A DNA stretch of 45,742 bases from assembly GCA_015655535.1 (NCBI GenBank), contig JAATEW010000036.1, positions 1-45,742 of the forward strand. The letters are read 5' to 3'. Under the pieces are notes generated by a model. It had not been told where the DNA came from, did not search any database, and saw nothing but the letters and a program-made list of their open reading frames with translations. Origin of the DNA: Hyphomicrobiales bacterium. Its GTDB lineage: Bacteria > Pseudomonadota > Alphaproteobacteria > Rhizobiales > Beijerinckiaceae. This document shows positions 7,626 through 15,995 of this stretch, in pieces. A program made the translations under genes and the position numbers. The stretch's first letter is position 1, and each line of letters begins with the position of its first letter.

Positions 7626-8894
7626 TTATTCGTAACGCAACGCCTCGACCGGATCGAGCCGCGCGGCGCGCCAGGACGGATAGATCGTCGCGAGTATGGA
7701 AAGAGCAAGCGTCATGGACACGACAGCGGCGACATCGCGCGGATCGACGATCGAGGGCAGCCGTGACAGAAAATAAAGCTCCGCCGGAAACAGATTGGCG
7801 TGAAAGAGGTTGTTGATGATCTCCCGCATCGCCTCGAGATTATTTGCGATCAAAAGCCCGAGGCCGAATCCCGCCAAGGTCCCGGCGACGCCGATGGACG
7901 CGCCGGTGATCAAGAAAATCCGCATCACGGCGCCGCGTGTAGCTCCGATAGTGCGCAGGATCGCGATGTCGCTCGACTTGTCGTTCACGAGCATGATGAG
8001 GCCGGAGACGATGTTGAGCGCGGCGACGAGCACGATCAAGGTCAAGATGATGAACATCACATTGCTTTCGACCTTCAAGGCATCGAAGAAAGATTTGTTG
8101 CGCTCACGCCAATCGGTCATGATGATCGGCCGCGCGACCACCGCCTCGATCTTGTCGCGCATTTCATCGATCGCTTCGGGATTGCGCAGGAACAACTCGA
8201 CGACGGTGGCTTCGCCCTCTTTGTTGAAGAAGGCTTGCGCTTCCGGCAGCGGCATATAGACGAAGAGATTGTCGAATTCCGCCATGCCGATCTGGAAGAT
8301 CGCGACGATCGGATAGGATTTGATGCGCGGCGCCATGCCAAAGGGTGTCTGTGGACCTTTTGCCGTCAGAATCGTGATCTTGTCGCCGACTCGAAGGCTC
8401 AGATTCTCGGCCATCCGTTGACCGATCGCGACGCCGCCTGCCTGATCGAAGCCGTCGAGCGTCCCGACCCTGACGTTGCCGGCGATGCCCGGCAGTTTCT
8501 TGATGTCGGCTTCGCCGATGCCGCGCACCAGCGCGCCCGCTTGATTATAGGGCGAAGAGACGCCGGCCGCACCCTCGATCAGAGGAATGGCCAGATTGAC
8601 GCCCGGCACTTTCGCGACCGTGGCGGCGACGTCTTTATAATCGGTCAGCGGCGTATCGGCGGCTTGCAGAAAAATATGGCCGTTGATGCCGACGATCTTG
8701 TCGAGCAATTCCTTGTGGAACCCGTTCATCACCGACATCACAACGATCAGCGTCGCCACGCCCAGCATGATTCCGATCAGCGAAAAGCCGGCGATGACGG
8801 AGACGAATCCGGTCTTCCTGCGCGAGCGCAGATAGCGCAGCGCGATCATCCATTCGAAGGGCGCGAAAGGCCTTGTGCCTTTGGGGCTCGTCAT
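7626..8894 (-). CDS. lolC: Lipoprotein-releasing ABC permease, LolC/LolE family
   Basis: 422 residues from ATG 8894. One N-terminal membrane segment (about 36-60), a large periplasmic domain of about 220 residues, and three C-terminal segments form the standard MacB/LolC/E topology. The opening RPFAPFEWMIALRYLRSRR is typical of alphaproteobacterial LolC/E. A single permease with one ATPase suggests a homodimeric LolCC or LolF-like complex. A GTG at 8927 is an alternative start adding 11 residues. Downstream lolD is two bases away. Upstream is proS, separated by a strong palindromic hairpin. Confidence 0.9.
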   Translation of the reverse strand: MTSPKGTRPFAPFEWMIALRYLRSRRKTGFVSVIAGFSLIGIMLGVATLIVVMSVMNGFHKELLDKIVGINGHIFLQAADTPLTDYKDVAATVAKVPGVNLAIPLIEGAAGVSSPYNQAGALVRGIGEADIKKLPGIAGNVRVGTLDGFDQAGGVAIGQRMAENLSLRVGDKITILTAKGPQTPFGMAPRIKSYPIVAIFQIGMAEFDNLFVYMPLPEAQAFFNKEGEATVVELFLRNPEAIDEMRDKIEAVVARPIIMTDWRERNKSFFDALKVESNVMFIILTLIVLVAALNIVSGLIMLVNDKSSDIAILRTIGATRGAVMRIFLITGASIGVAGTLAGFGLGLLIANNLEAMREIINNLFHANLFPAELYFLSRLPSIVDPRDVAAVVSMTLALSILATIYPSWRAARLDPVEALRYE

Positions 8895-8965
8895 GCCGGC
8901 GATTGGACCACTCCCTTCCAGTGACACGTGTCCAAACTACGAACGAAGTCTTGGTTCTAATTTTG

Positions 8966-9008
8966 GAGCATGATCCCGAAAAGTCTGCAACTTTTCGGGA
9001 TCATGCTC
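8966..9008. repeat. Perfect 18-bp hairpin repeat overlapping the proS stop
   Basis: Arms at 8966-8983 and 8991-9008 are exact complements around the loop TCTGCAA. It belongs to a repeat family (a decayed copy is at 17730-17772). The proS TGA stop (9007-9009) overlaps its end. It could act as a transcript end or RNA stabiliser between proS and lolC, but it has no T-tract. Confidence 0.8.
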
Positions 9009-10326
9009 ACTCAATAAACCGCGCGATGACATCGGTGACGGGCAGATTTTCCCGCGCGCCCGTCGCCCTCACCTTCAGTTCCACCTTGCCTTCGGCAAGC
9101 CCCTTTGGGCCGACAATCACTTGATAAGGCAGGCCGATGAGATCGAGCCTGGCGAATTTCCCGCCGGGACGCTCATCCGTGTCATCGTATAGAACATCGA
9201 CGCCCGCCTTTTCGAGCGCCGCATAGATCTCCTCGCAGGCTGCGTCCGTCGGGCCGTCGCCGACTTTGAGATTGGCGATACCGACCTTGAAGGGCGCGAC
9301 CGATTCGGGCCAGATGATGCCCGCATCATCATGACAGGCCTCAATCAAGGCGCCGACAAGGCGCGAGACGCCGACGCCATAGGAGCCACATTGGGCGGGC
9401 CGCTCGACGCCGTCCGGCCCGGTGACGGGGGCCTTCATGGGCTTTGTGTATTTGTCGCCGAAGTAAAACACCTGGCCGACTTCGATGCCGCGCGTGTTGA
9501 TGCGTTTTTCGGGCGGCGTCTCGGCCTCGAAACGCGCCGCATCATGGACATCCTCGGTCGCGGCATAAAAGGTCGTCCATTGCTCGATGATCGACGTGAG
9601 ATCGCCGTCGTAATCGACATCGACGCCCGGAATCGGAAGGTCGAGCACATCCGAATTGCAGAAGACGCCGGATTCGCCGGTCTCGGCAAGCACGATGAAT
9701 TCATGGCTGAGGTCGCCGCCGATGGGGCCGGTCTCGGCGCGCATCGGGATCGCCTTCAATCCCATGCGGCCGAAGATGCGCAGATAGGAGACGAACATGC
9801 GATTATAGGAGAGCCGCGCGCCGGCCTCGTCTATGTCGAAGGAATAGGCGTCCTTCATCAGAAATTCGCGGCCGCGCATGACGCCGAAGCGCGGCCTCTG
9901 CTCGTCGCGGAATTTCCATTGAATATGGTAAAGGATTTTCGGCAGATCGCGATAGGACCGCACGGTCGCGCGGAAAATCTCGGTGATCATTTCCTCATTG
10001 GTCGGACCATAGAGCAATTCGCGCTCATGCCGGTCCTTGATCCGCAGCATTTCCGGACCATAGGCATCGTAGCGGCCGCTCTCGCGCCAGAGATCGGCCA
10101 ATTGCAAGGTCGGCATCAAAAGCTCGATGGCGCCTGCCCGGTCCATTTCCTCGCGAACGATGGTTGAGACCTTTTGCAGCACGCGCAGGCCGAGCGGCAG
10201 CCAGGCATAAATGCCGGCCGCTTCCTGGCGGATCATGCCGGCGCGCAGCATCAGGCGATGCGAAACGATCTCGGCCTCTTTCGGGGTCTCGCGCAGGACG
10301 GGTAGGAAATATTTGGAAAGACGCAT
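9007..10326 (-). CDS. proS: Prolyl-tRNA synthetase, short alphaproteobacterial form
   Basis: 439 residues. Class II synthetase that charges tRNA-Pro. Motif 2 region FRDEQRPRFGVMRGREFLMKD near 140-160; motif 3 region GSYGVGVSRLVGAL near 320-333; C-terminal anticodon-binding domain with VDVLYDDTDERPGGKF. Its length shows the lack of the editing insertion found in enzymes of about 570 residues, which is usual for this group. The ATG at 10326 gives the usual MRLSKYFLPVLRETPKEA start. It lies upstream of lolC-lolD on the same strand. Confidence 0.97.
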   Translation of the reverse strand: MRLSKYFLPVLRETPKEAEIVSHRLMLRAGMIRQEAAGIYAWLPLGLRVLQKVSTIVREEMDRAGAIELLMPTLQLADLWRESGRYDAYGPEMLRIKDRHERELLYGPTNEEMITEIFRATVRSYRDLPKILYHIQWKFRDEQRPRFGVMRGREFLMKDAYSFDIDEAGARLSYNRMFVSYLRIFGRMGLKAIPMRAETGPIGGDLSHEFIVLAETGESGVFCNSDVLDLPIPGVDVDYDGDLTSIIEQWTTFYAATEDVHDAARFEAETPPEKRINTRGIEVGQVFYFGDKYTKPMKAPVTGPDGVERPAQCGSYGVGVSRLVGALIEACHDDAGIIWPESVAPFKVGIANLKVGDGPTDAACEEIYAALEKAGVDVLYDDTDERPGGKFARLDLIGLPYQVIVGPKGLAEGKVELKVRATGARENLPVTDVIARFIE

Positions 10327-10401
10327 GTGACCGGAGGGCTTGGGAGGAAAGAAAGCAGGATCCGCGTTATATCGGCTTCGTTTTAGACGGAAATAGATAT
10401 T

Positions 10402-10549
10402 CCGGTGTGCGCGAACCTTCTCCCCTTGTGGGAGAAGATGTCATGCGGAGCATGACGGATGAGGGGGCTCACCTGGCATGGCATACCCCTCACCCCGGTC
10501 GGCTCCGCCGACCACCTTCTCCCGCAAGGGGAGAGGGAGCGCACACTGG
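10402..10549. repeat. MITE-like palindromic repeat
   Basis: The ends CCGGTGTGCGC (10402-10412) and the complement of GCGCACACTGG (10539-10549) are inverted repeats. The similarity extends about 40 bases inwards on both sides (TTCTCCCC...GGGAGAAG modules). It occupies nearly half of the 326-base gap between proS and rluC. It carries no transposase. The rest of the gap shows no gene. Confidence 0.75.
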
Positions 10550-10652
10550 CTTTTCCTAACCTTGCTTTGTACGAAAACGTTTCAACGTCGAATCCGGGCA
10601 CACCCAAACGCAAACAAGCTCAAAAGACAAGCGCGGCGGCCTGCCGCGCAGA

Positions 10653-11711
10653 TTATTCCGGCGCATCCTCGATCGGATCGAAGTGCTTCACGTCGAAGCC
10701 GAAGAGATCCCAGGTCTTTTGCATATGCGGCGGCAAAGGCGCTGTCACATCAATCGTGCCGCCCTTCGGATGCGGCAAGACGAGACGCCGCGCCAGGAGA
10801 TGCAGCTTGCGTTCGACCGCCTCCGGAATCGCATGCATCGGATCGTGCTTCGAGAGCGCATGTTTATCGGTGCCGCCGTATTTCGGATCGCCCACGATCG
10901 GATGGCCAATGGCTTCCGCATGCGCGCGCAATTGATGCGTGCGGCCGGTGATCGGCTTCATCGACAGCCAGGCGAGCCGCGGCGCGACCTTGTCGACCAC
11001 CGCATAGTAAGTGATGGAATGCTGCGCGTCCTCGTCGCCATGCTGGGCGATGCGCATTTTCTCCAAGCCCACGGGCGCTGAATCCTTCGCGCGTTTCGGA
11101 CGCACATCGCCCATGCCGTCGCCCTTCGCGAGAAAGAGCGAAATGCGGCCTTGCGCCGGTTTCGGCACGCCTTCGACCAGGGCCCAATAGACTTTCTGCG
11201 CCTGGCGAGAGCGGAAGATTTCGCCGAGATCGGCCGCCATCCGGCGGGTTTTCGCAACGAGCAGCACACCCGACGTATCGCGGTCGAGGCGATGCACGAG
11301 CACCGGACGATCACCATTCTCATTCGCCATCGAGGCGAGCATGCCGTCGAGATGGCGCGTCATGCCGGAGCCACCCTGCACCGCTAGCCCATATGGCTTG
11401 TTCAAGACCATCAGGTCGCGATCTTCAAAGAGGGTCATTTCGCGCAGCGCGCGCAGATCCTCCGTCGAGGCCTGGTGGATCGCAGGGCGCGGAACAGTGG
11501 GCGCGTCGAGCTTCAAAGGCGGCACGCGCACGGTCTGCCCGGCTTCGAGCCGTGTCGCGGTCTTGACGCGCGCGCCATCGACCCGGACCTGTCCGGTGCG
11601 CACGATTTTGTTCAGATGCGACAAGGACAATTCCGGCAGGCGCCGCTTGAACCAGCGGTCGAGCCGCATACCGGCTTCGTCTTCCGTGACTTTCAGGGCG
11701 GAAACGCTCAT
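10653..11711 (-). CDS. rluC: 23S rRNA pseudouridine synthase, RluC/RluD family
   Basis: 352 residues: an N-terminal S4 RNA-binding domain (RLDRWFKRRLPELSLSHLNK, 16-35) and the RluA-type catalytic domain with HRLDRDTSG at 140-148, where Asp143 is the predicted catalytic residue. It isomerises specific uridines of large-subunit rRNA. RluC is preferred over RluD by the short C-terminus and S4 style, but the target sites cannot be read from sequence. Its ATG overlaps the TGA of crcB (ATGA at 11708-11711), so the two are translationally coupled. Confidence 0.88.
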   Translation of the reverse strand: MSVSALKVTEDEAGMRLDRWFKRRLPELSLSHLNKIVRTGQVRVDGARVKTATRLEAGQTVRVPPLKLDAPTVPRPAIHQASTEDLRALREMTLFEDRDLMVLNKPYGLAVQGGSGMTRHLDGMLASMANENGDRPVLVHRLDRDTSGVLLVAKTRRMAADLGEIFRSRQAQKVYWALVEGVPKPAQGRISLFLAKGDGMGDVRPKRAKDSAPVGLEKMRIAQHGDEDAQHSITYYAVVDKVAPRLAWLSMKPITGRTHQLRAHAEAIGHPIVGDPKYGGTDKHALSKHDPMHAIPEAVERKLHLLARRLVLPHPKGGTIDVTAPLPPHMQKTWDLFGFDVKHFDPIEDAPE

Positions 11712-12091
11712 GTCAAAACCCGTACGAGCGCGAGGCCGGCGACGAGTCCGGCAAAGGAAAAGCCGGCTGTGCCGAACACGTAAAAGGCCGCCGCTGCATA
11801 GTCATGGCGCTCCCATAATAAGATTGTGTCGAGCGAAAAGGCCGAAAAGGTAGTGTAGCCGCCAATAATGCCCGTGGCGACGAAAAGCCTGACGTTCTGC
11901 GTCCAGGCTTCGCCCGCCCTGAAGGCGAGATAGCCCGCCACGACGCCCATGATGGTCGAGCCGGAAATATTGATGATAAAGGTTGCCCAGGGGAAATCGA
12001 GGCCGCAATAGCGGCCGCAGACCATATTGACGGAGAGCCGCAGCACGCCGCCAAGACCCGCGCCGACGAAAACCAAGAGATAAGGGAGCAT
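11708..12091 (-). CDS. crcB: Fluoride ion channel CrcB/Fluc
   Basis: 127 residues from ATG 12091, with four membrane helices. Family signatures: GAGLGGVLRL near 11-20, NISGSTIMG near 42-50 and GGYTTFSAFSLD near 76-87 (the Thr/Phe/Ser track that lines the fluoride pore). It exports fluoride as a dual-topology dimer. A TTG at 12097 is an alternative start. I looked for a fluoride riboswitch upstream and did not find its conserved core. It overlaps rluC by four bases. Confidence 0.92.
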   Translation of the reverse strand: MLPYLLVFVGAGLGGVLRLSVNMVCGRYCGLDFPWATFIINISGSTIMGVVAGYLAFRAGEAWTQNVRLFVATGIIGGYTTFSAFSLDTILLWERHDYAAAAFYVFGTAGFSFAGLVAGLALVRVLT

Positions 12092-12214
12092 GGGCAAGGC
12101 TATAGCCTGTTCGCGCGCGCTTGCACAGACTGCTCAGCAAGTGGAACCCGCGCCAAAACCGGGTTTTTGCCGTCCCTGCCCTTTGAGACAGTGCCTCGGC
12201 ACCAAACCTTGTGG

Positions 12215-12805
12215 TTAATCCGCCGCTTTCTGCTCCCGGCTGGCCGCCTCATAGACTTCATGCGCCGCGCCCGCATTGAGCGCGGTGATGAGAAGTCCGA
12301 TCCCCAAATCCGGCCAGGCCGAACGGGTCCAGGCGGTCAGGGCACCGCCAATGATGATCGTCGCGCTGGCGATCGTATCGTTGCGCGCTGAGAGGAACGC
12401 GGCCTTGGTCAGGCTCCCGCTATGGCGACGAAAGCGCGCCAGCAAAAAGGCGCAGGCGAGGTTGACCGCGAGTGCACCCAGGCCCGCGAGCGTCAGGATC
12501 AGCGGTTCGGGCTCGGCCGGGTCCTCGAATTTGCGCCAGGCCATCCAAAGTGCGGCCAGCGGCGGCAGAAGGATGATGCCGGCCATCACCTTGCCCAAGA
12601 GAGCCCGGCGCCGCGGCGGCCAGTTCACACCGCCGAGGATCAGGCCGTTGATCGCGGCATCTTCGAGATAGTCGGTCGAATCGGCAAAAAGCGAGACAGA
12701 TCCGATCACCAAGGCAGCGACGATCTGCACGCAAAAATACCCAAGATTGAGCGCGACGACGCCAATGAGGGTGCGGCGGAAGCTAAGAGAAACCGCGTGA
12801 TCCAT
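12215..12805 (-). CDS. Short cation diffusion facilitator-type transporter
   Basis: 196 residues, about six membrane helices, and no C-terminal cytoplasmic metal domain (usual CDF length is about 300). The helix-2 site shows D45-YLE-D49 within LFADSTDYLEDA. In helix 5 the usual HxxxD appears as SxxxD (SARND, Asp143), so one metal ligand differs. It probably exports a divalent metal such as Zn or Co, but the altered site makes the substrate uncertain. The start ATG 12805 has a purine-rich GGAGGGGGAGGG upstream and lies 23 bases inside hdaA, suggesting co-expression. Confidence 0.75.
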   Translation of the reverse strand: MDHAVSLSFRRTLIGVVALNLGYFCVQIVAALVIGSVSLFADSTDYLEDAAINGLILGGVNWPPRRRALLGKVMAGIILLPPLAALWMAWRKFEDPAEPEPLILTLAGLGALAVNLACAFLLARFRRHSGSLTKAAFLSARNDTIASATIIIGGALTAWTRSAWPDLGIGLLITALNAGAAHEVYEAASREQKAAD

Positions 12806-13529
12806 CGCCCTCCCCCTCCTCCTTTGCTTCGCCGCCGCCTGTCACCAAGGCTTGCAGCACGTCGCTTGCCATCGCGCGGGTGATGCGCTTCCCGCGCGAC
12901 AAGCCCTCGCGATCGAGCGCCGCCACGAAGCCGCGCGCCGCGTCGAGATCGCGGTCGAGCCGCAGGGCCGCATATTCGACCACATTCGTATCGACGATGA
13001 GCTGCCGGTCGACCAGCAATTTGACGAGCACGGCGCGCATCAGGGCATCGTCCGGGGCTTCGATCGAAACCCGCGCGGCGAGCCGCAGCCGCGACATCAG
13101 ATCGGCGGTGGCGAGCCCCCATTGTTCCGGCGCCTGCTGCGCGGTGATGAGCAGGCTCGCACCTTCCTGGCGCGTCAGATTCAAGAGATGAAACAGCGCT
13201 GCTTCATGGCCGTCGAGACGGTCGCCGTCTTCGATCAGAAGCGCCTTGTTTTGGGTGATGGCTGGAAGATCGGCGCAGGCAAGCGCCCCCGCCCGCAGCG
13301 CGAAGGCGCCGGCCCGCACCGCCCAGATCGCCGCCAAATGGCTTTTGCCGGCGCCGGGAGGCCCTAGAAGCAGCAGAACCGGGTCAGGCCATTGGGGCCA
13401 AAGCTCGATCATGCCATAGGCCTGCTCGTTGCTTTGCGAGACCAGAAAATCCTCGGCGCCGAAGCGAGGCTCGGACGCGAGTTCCAGGGTCAATTGATCG
13501 CTCGGCGGGCGCGGCCCCTTTGGCGGCAT
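12783..13529 (-). CDS. hdaA: DnaA regulatory inactivator HdaA
   Basis: 248 residues. A DnaA-like AAA+ domain with Walker A GPPGAGKSH at about 56-64 and Walker B-like ALLIEDGD near 94-101. The N-terminus carries QLTLEL at 12-17, matching the sliding-clamp binding motif of Hda proteins, through which Hda stimulates DnaA-ATP hydrolysis after replication starts. It lacks the DnaA DNA-binding domain IV. It follows the PerM-family gene by three bases, an arrangement I recall from other alphaproteobacteria. The C-terminus ends in a Glu/Gly-rich tail. Confidence 0.88.
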   Translation of the reverse strand: MPPKGPRPPSDQLTLELASEPRFGAEDFLVSQSNEQAYGMIELWPQWPDPVLLLLGPPGAGKSHLAAIWAVRAGAFALRAGALACADLPAITQNKALLIEDGDRLDGHEAALFHLLNLTRQEGASLLITAQQAPEQWGLATADLMSRLRLAARVSIEAPDDALMRAVLVKLLVDRQLIVDTNVVEYAALRLDRDLDAARGFVAALDREGLSRGKRITRAMASDVLQALVTGGGEAKEEGEGDGSRGFS

Positions 13530-13532
13530 CGC

Positions 13533-14690
13533 TTAACTGTCCCCGTGGGGCTCGTGGGTGGAGGCGACGGCTTCGATCAGGATCGAGCCTTTCTCCGCCG
13601 TCGGCAGATTTGTATAAAGCGTGCTCAAACGATAGCGCCGCACCGCAAAGCGCAAAATGACTCCCGTCGCCGCCGCCAAAGGCACGGCGACGATGAGGCC
13701 GGTGAAGCCGAACAGGCTGCCGAAGGCGAGAAGCGCGAAGATCAGCCAGACCGGATGCAGCCCAACGGATTGCCCGACCAGTTTCGGCGACAGAATATTG
13801 CCTTCCAAAAATTGCCCGACGAGAAACACACCCACGGCGAAGGCGAGCAAATGCCAATTCGGCCAGCCTTGCACGATCGCGACGATGCAGGACACCACCA
13901 GGACCGTCAAAGACCCGACATAGGGAATGAAGCTCAAAAGGCCGCCTGTAATGCCGATCAGCAGGCCGAAATTGAGCCCGATGACCGACAGGCCGAGCCC
14001 GTACCAGAGGCCGAGAAAAAGACAGACAAGCGATTGCCCGCGCAGAAAGCCGGCCATGGCCGCGTCGACCTCGCGGGCAAGGCCGCGCACGACCTCGCGA
14101 TGGCGCAGCGGCACGAGGCCGTCGATGGTCGCGATCATCTTGTCCCAATCGAGAAGCATGTAAAAGGCGACGACCGGCGTCACGATGATGAGCGACAAGA
14201 GACTGACGAGCGCGGTGGTCCGGCTCCAAACCGAATTCAGAAAGGTCGCAGCCCAAGTCGCCGCCTGCGAGACAAGGTCGCTGCTGGGCGCGCGGCTGTC
14301 GCCGCCGGAGGGCAGCGACAGGCCGAGTTTTTCCAGCAAAGCGCCGCCATAGCCTTGCGTAAAATAGGAGCTTTGCTGCGCCAGCAGATCCTGGATTTTT
14401 TTCACATAGTCGGGGAAGGATTGAATCAGGGCCGCGAGCTGATGCCCGAGGATCGGAACCAGCAAAATGATGATCAAGGCGAGGATCAACACGAAGGCTG
14501 CGAGGATGATCAGTGTCGCACCGAGGCGGTTCAATCCCAGCCGCTCGAGCCGGTCGGCGACGGGATCGAGCAGATAGCCGAGACAGAAGGCGGCGGCGAA
14601 AGGCAGAAGGACGCCGCTAAACATCCAAAGAAAGAGAATCAGAAGCGCGAAAGCGGCGACCCAGAAACCGATCTGCCATTCGATCCGCAT
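13533..14690 (-). CDS. AI-2E / PerM family membrane transporter
   Basis: 385 residues. Two or three N-terminal membrane helices, a helical extracytoplasmic stretch (about 90-150), then further helices with the conserved GxxxxIPYVGSL-like segment (LLSFIPYVGSLTVLVV near 230-245), typical of the family. Members have been linked to autoinducer-2 export, sodium/proton exchange or permease function. The role here is unknown. It is three bases upstream of hdaA, with ATG at 14690, and its upstream region is filled by dispersed repeats. Confidence 0.85.
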   Translation of the reverse strand: MRIEWQIGFWVAAFALLILFLWMFSGVLLPFAAAFCLGYLLDPVADRLERLGLNRLGATLIILAAFVLILALIIILLVPILGHQLAALIQSFPDYVKKIQDLLAQQSSYFTQGYGGALLEKLGLSLPSGGDSRAPSSDLVSQAATWAATFLNSVWSRTTALVSLLSLIIVTPVVAFYMLLDWDKMIATIDGLVPLRHREVVRGLAREVDAAMAGFLRGQSLVCLFLGLWYGLGLSVIGLNFGLLIGITGGLLSFIPYVGSLTVLVVSCIVAIVQGWPNWHLLAFAVGVFLVGQFLEGNILSPKLVGQSVGLHPVWLIFALLAFGSLFGFTGLIVAVPLAAATGVILRFAVRRYRLSTLYTNLPTAEKGSILIEAVASTHEPHGDS

Positions 14691-14731
14691 CTCATGACCT
14701 TTCTCAACTCGAAGCTAAGCTGCAAATCTCT

Positions 14732-14775
14732 CTAGATCACGTTCATGACAAAGCGGAACCCGCTCTATCATGTTC
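14732..14775. repeat. Dispersed repeat modules upstream of the PerM-family gene
   Basis: TAGATCACGTTCATG followed by CCCGCTCTATCATG. The pieces GATCACGTT and CCCGCTCTAT also occur in the repeat region before the PilZ gene (6444-6452 and 6422-6431), there in the opposite order. Confidence 0.5.
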
Positions 14776-14880
14776 TAGATCATGAACTCATAAATGGGCG
14801 ACTTATACTCAAAGGTTGGGTGCGTCCCTTCTCCCTGTGGGAGAGGGTTTAACCGCCCAACTTTATGAGTTCATGCTCTA
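14776..14880. repeat. 105-bp inverted-repeat element ending at a stop codon
   Basis: The ends at 14776-14800 and 14854-14880 are inverted copies of TAGA(T/G)CATGAACTCATAAA plus TGGGCG, differing by one base and a 2-base indel. The terminal TAG on the minus strand (14880-14878) is the stop codon of the neighbouring phosphatidyltransferase gene. Confidence 0.75.
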
Positions 14881-15426
14881 AAGACCGATATGGCGTATCC
14901 ATCGCCATAAATAGGCGGCAAGCGAAGCAAGCGTCAAAGCCGCGACGAGGTAAAGCAAAATTTCGAACCAGCCGTTCAAGCCGAAGTCGAACGCCTTGGC
15001 GGCGAGAACCAGAGCCGCGAAGCCGATCTGCACCGTCGTATTGAGTTTCGAGATCAGCAGCGGTCTGATTTCGACGGGTTTGCCGATGAGCCATGACATG
15101 ACGATGGCGCCGATGATCATCAGGTCGCGGGCAACGACGATGATCGCCAACGGCGCCGGGATCACCTGGACAATGGCAAGCGCCACATAGATCGAGACGA
15201 GCAGTGCCTTGTCGGCGACGGGATCGAGAAAGGCGCCGAGCTCCGTCGTCAGGTTGAACGTCTTGGCGAGCCAGCTATCGACCGCGTCCGAAATTCCGGC
15301 GATCACGAAAATCAAAAAGGCTTCGGGCCAGCGCTGCGTGGCGATCATGGCGATCACCACGGGCACGAGAAAGAGCCTCGCGAGCGTGATCAGATTGGGC
15401 AGGCTGCCGATCCGCGAAAAGCTCAT
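14878..15426 (-). CDS. CDP-alcohol phosphatidyltransferase (PgsA-like)
   Basis: 182 residues with about five membrane helices. It transfers a phosphatidyl group from CDP-diacylglycerol to an alcohol in the inner membrane. The signature DG-x2-AR-x8-G-x3-D-x3-D is present with exact spacing but two changes: Asp50-Ser51, Ala54-Lys55, Gly64, Asp68, Asp72. All the metal-binding acids remain. The start SLPNLITLARL is typical of PgsA. Whether it makes phosphatidylglycerol phosphate, cardiolipin or another lipid cannot be decided here. Its stop codon lies in the repeat element. Confidence 0.82.
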   Translation of the reverse strand: MSFSRIGSLPNLITLARLFLVPVVIAMIATQRWPEAFLIFVIAGISDAVDSWLAKTFNLTTELGAFLDPVADKALLVSIYVALAIVQVIPAPLAIIVVARDLMIIGAIVMSWLIGKPVEIRPLLISKLNTTVQIGFAALVLAAKAFDFGLNGWFEILLYLVAALTLASLAAYLWRWIRHIGL

Positions 15427-15490
15427 CCGGCTGCACGATAAAAAGAGGGCAATCGATCCATCTAATGCGCCGGTCTCCGGGTCTTACCGC

Positions 15491-15799
15491 CTATTGGTTC
15501 ATGCAAGCCTTGAACGGCGTGTCGTTGGTTTTCAGAGCCTTATGGGAATCGATGCAAAGCTGGACGATGGCGGCGCGCGTCTCGGGGCTTTCGGCGCTCG
15601 CCCTGGCGCTCATCGTCGATTCCATGATGGTCTTCTCGAAAGCCAGTTTTTCGGCGCCTGCCATGATTTGCAATCCACAGGCTTCATATTTGCTGAGAAA
15701 GGCGTCGCATTCGGGAATTCCGGTCGGATCGGCCGCGAGGGCCGGCAAGGAAACGCCGAGGCATAGCGGGAAAGCGACGATAATATGCAGCAAACGCAT
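15491..15799 (-). CDS. Small exported four-cysteine protein, unknown function
   Basis: 102 residues from ATG 15799 (GGGTGG five bases upstream; a GTG at 15808 is an alternative). Signal peptide 1-22 with LALAA-type cleavage. The mature part is helical, with Cys31, Cys41, Cys82 and Cys99, a pattern that could form two disulfides joining a helical hairpin. I know no specific function. It stands alone, divergent from purM. Confidence 0.65.
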   Translation of the reverse strand: MRLLHIIVAFPLCLGVSLPALAADPTGIPECDAFLSKYEACGLQIMAGAEKLAFEKTIMESTMSARASAESPETRAAIVQLCIDSHKALKTNDTPFKACMNQ

Positions 15800-15995
15800 T
15801 GAAACCACCCAGATATCGGATCAAGAGGCAAGGGATTAGGCCGCAGGCGCTCTTTTGGTCAAGTCTTGAGGCCTGTCTTGCCTTGGCGGAAGCAAGAGTC
15901 TAGAGCCTCTTTGGTCCGAAATTGCCGATATGGCAAAATATCGAGACGCTTTTTGCGGCCAGTTCCCGCAATTCTATGCTTAACGGCCAACCGGA

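Noticed and set aside
12092..12214. Fluoride riboswitch upstream of crcB
   Set aside because: The conserved GGNGATGG-type core and pseudoknot partner are not visible. Only a weak AAAACCCGGTTTT symmetry is there.
13392..14735. Plus-strand open frame (447 codons) opposite hdaA and the PerM-family gene
   Set aside because: Low-complexity Asp/Arg/Gln-rich translation with no motif. The opposite strand has clear family motifs in two genes.
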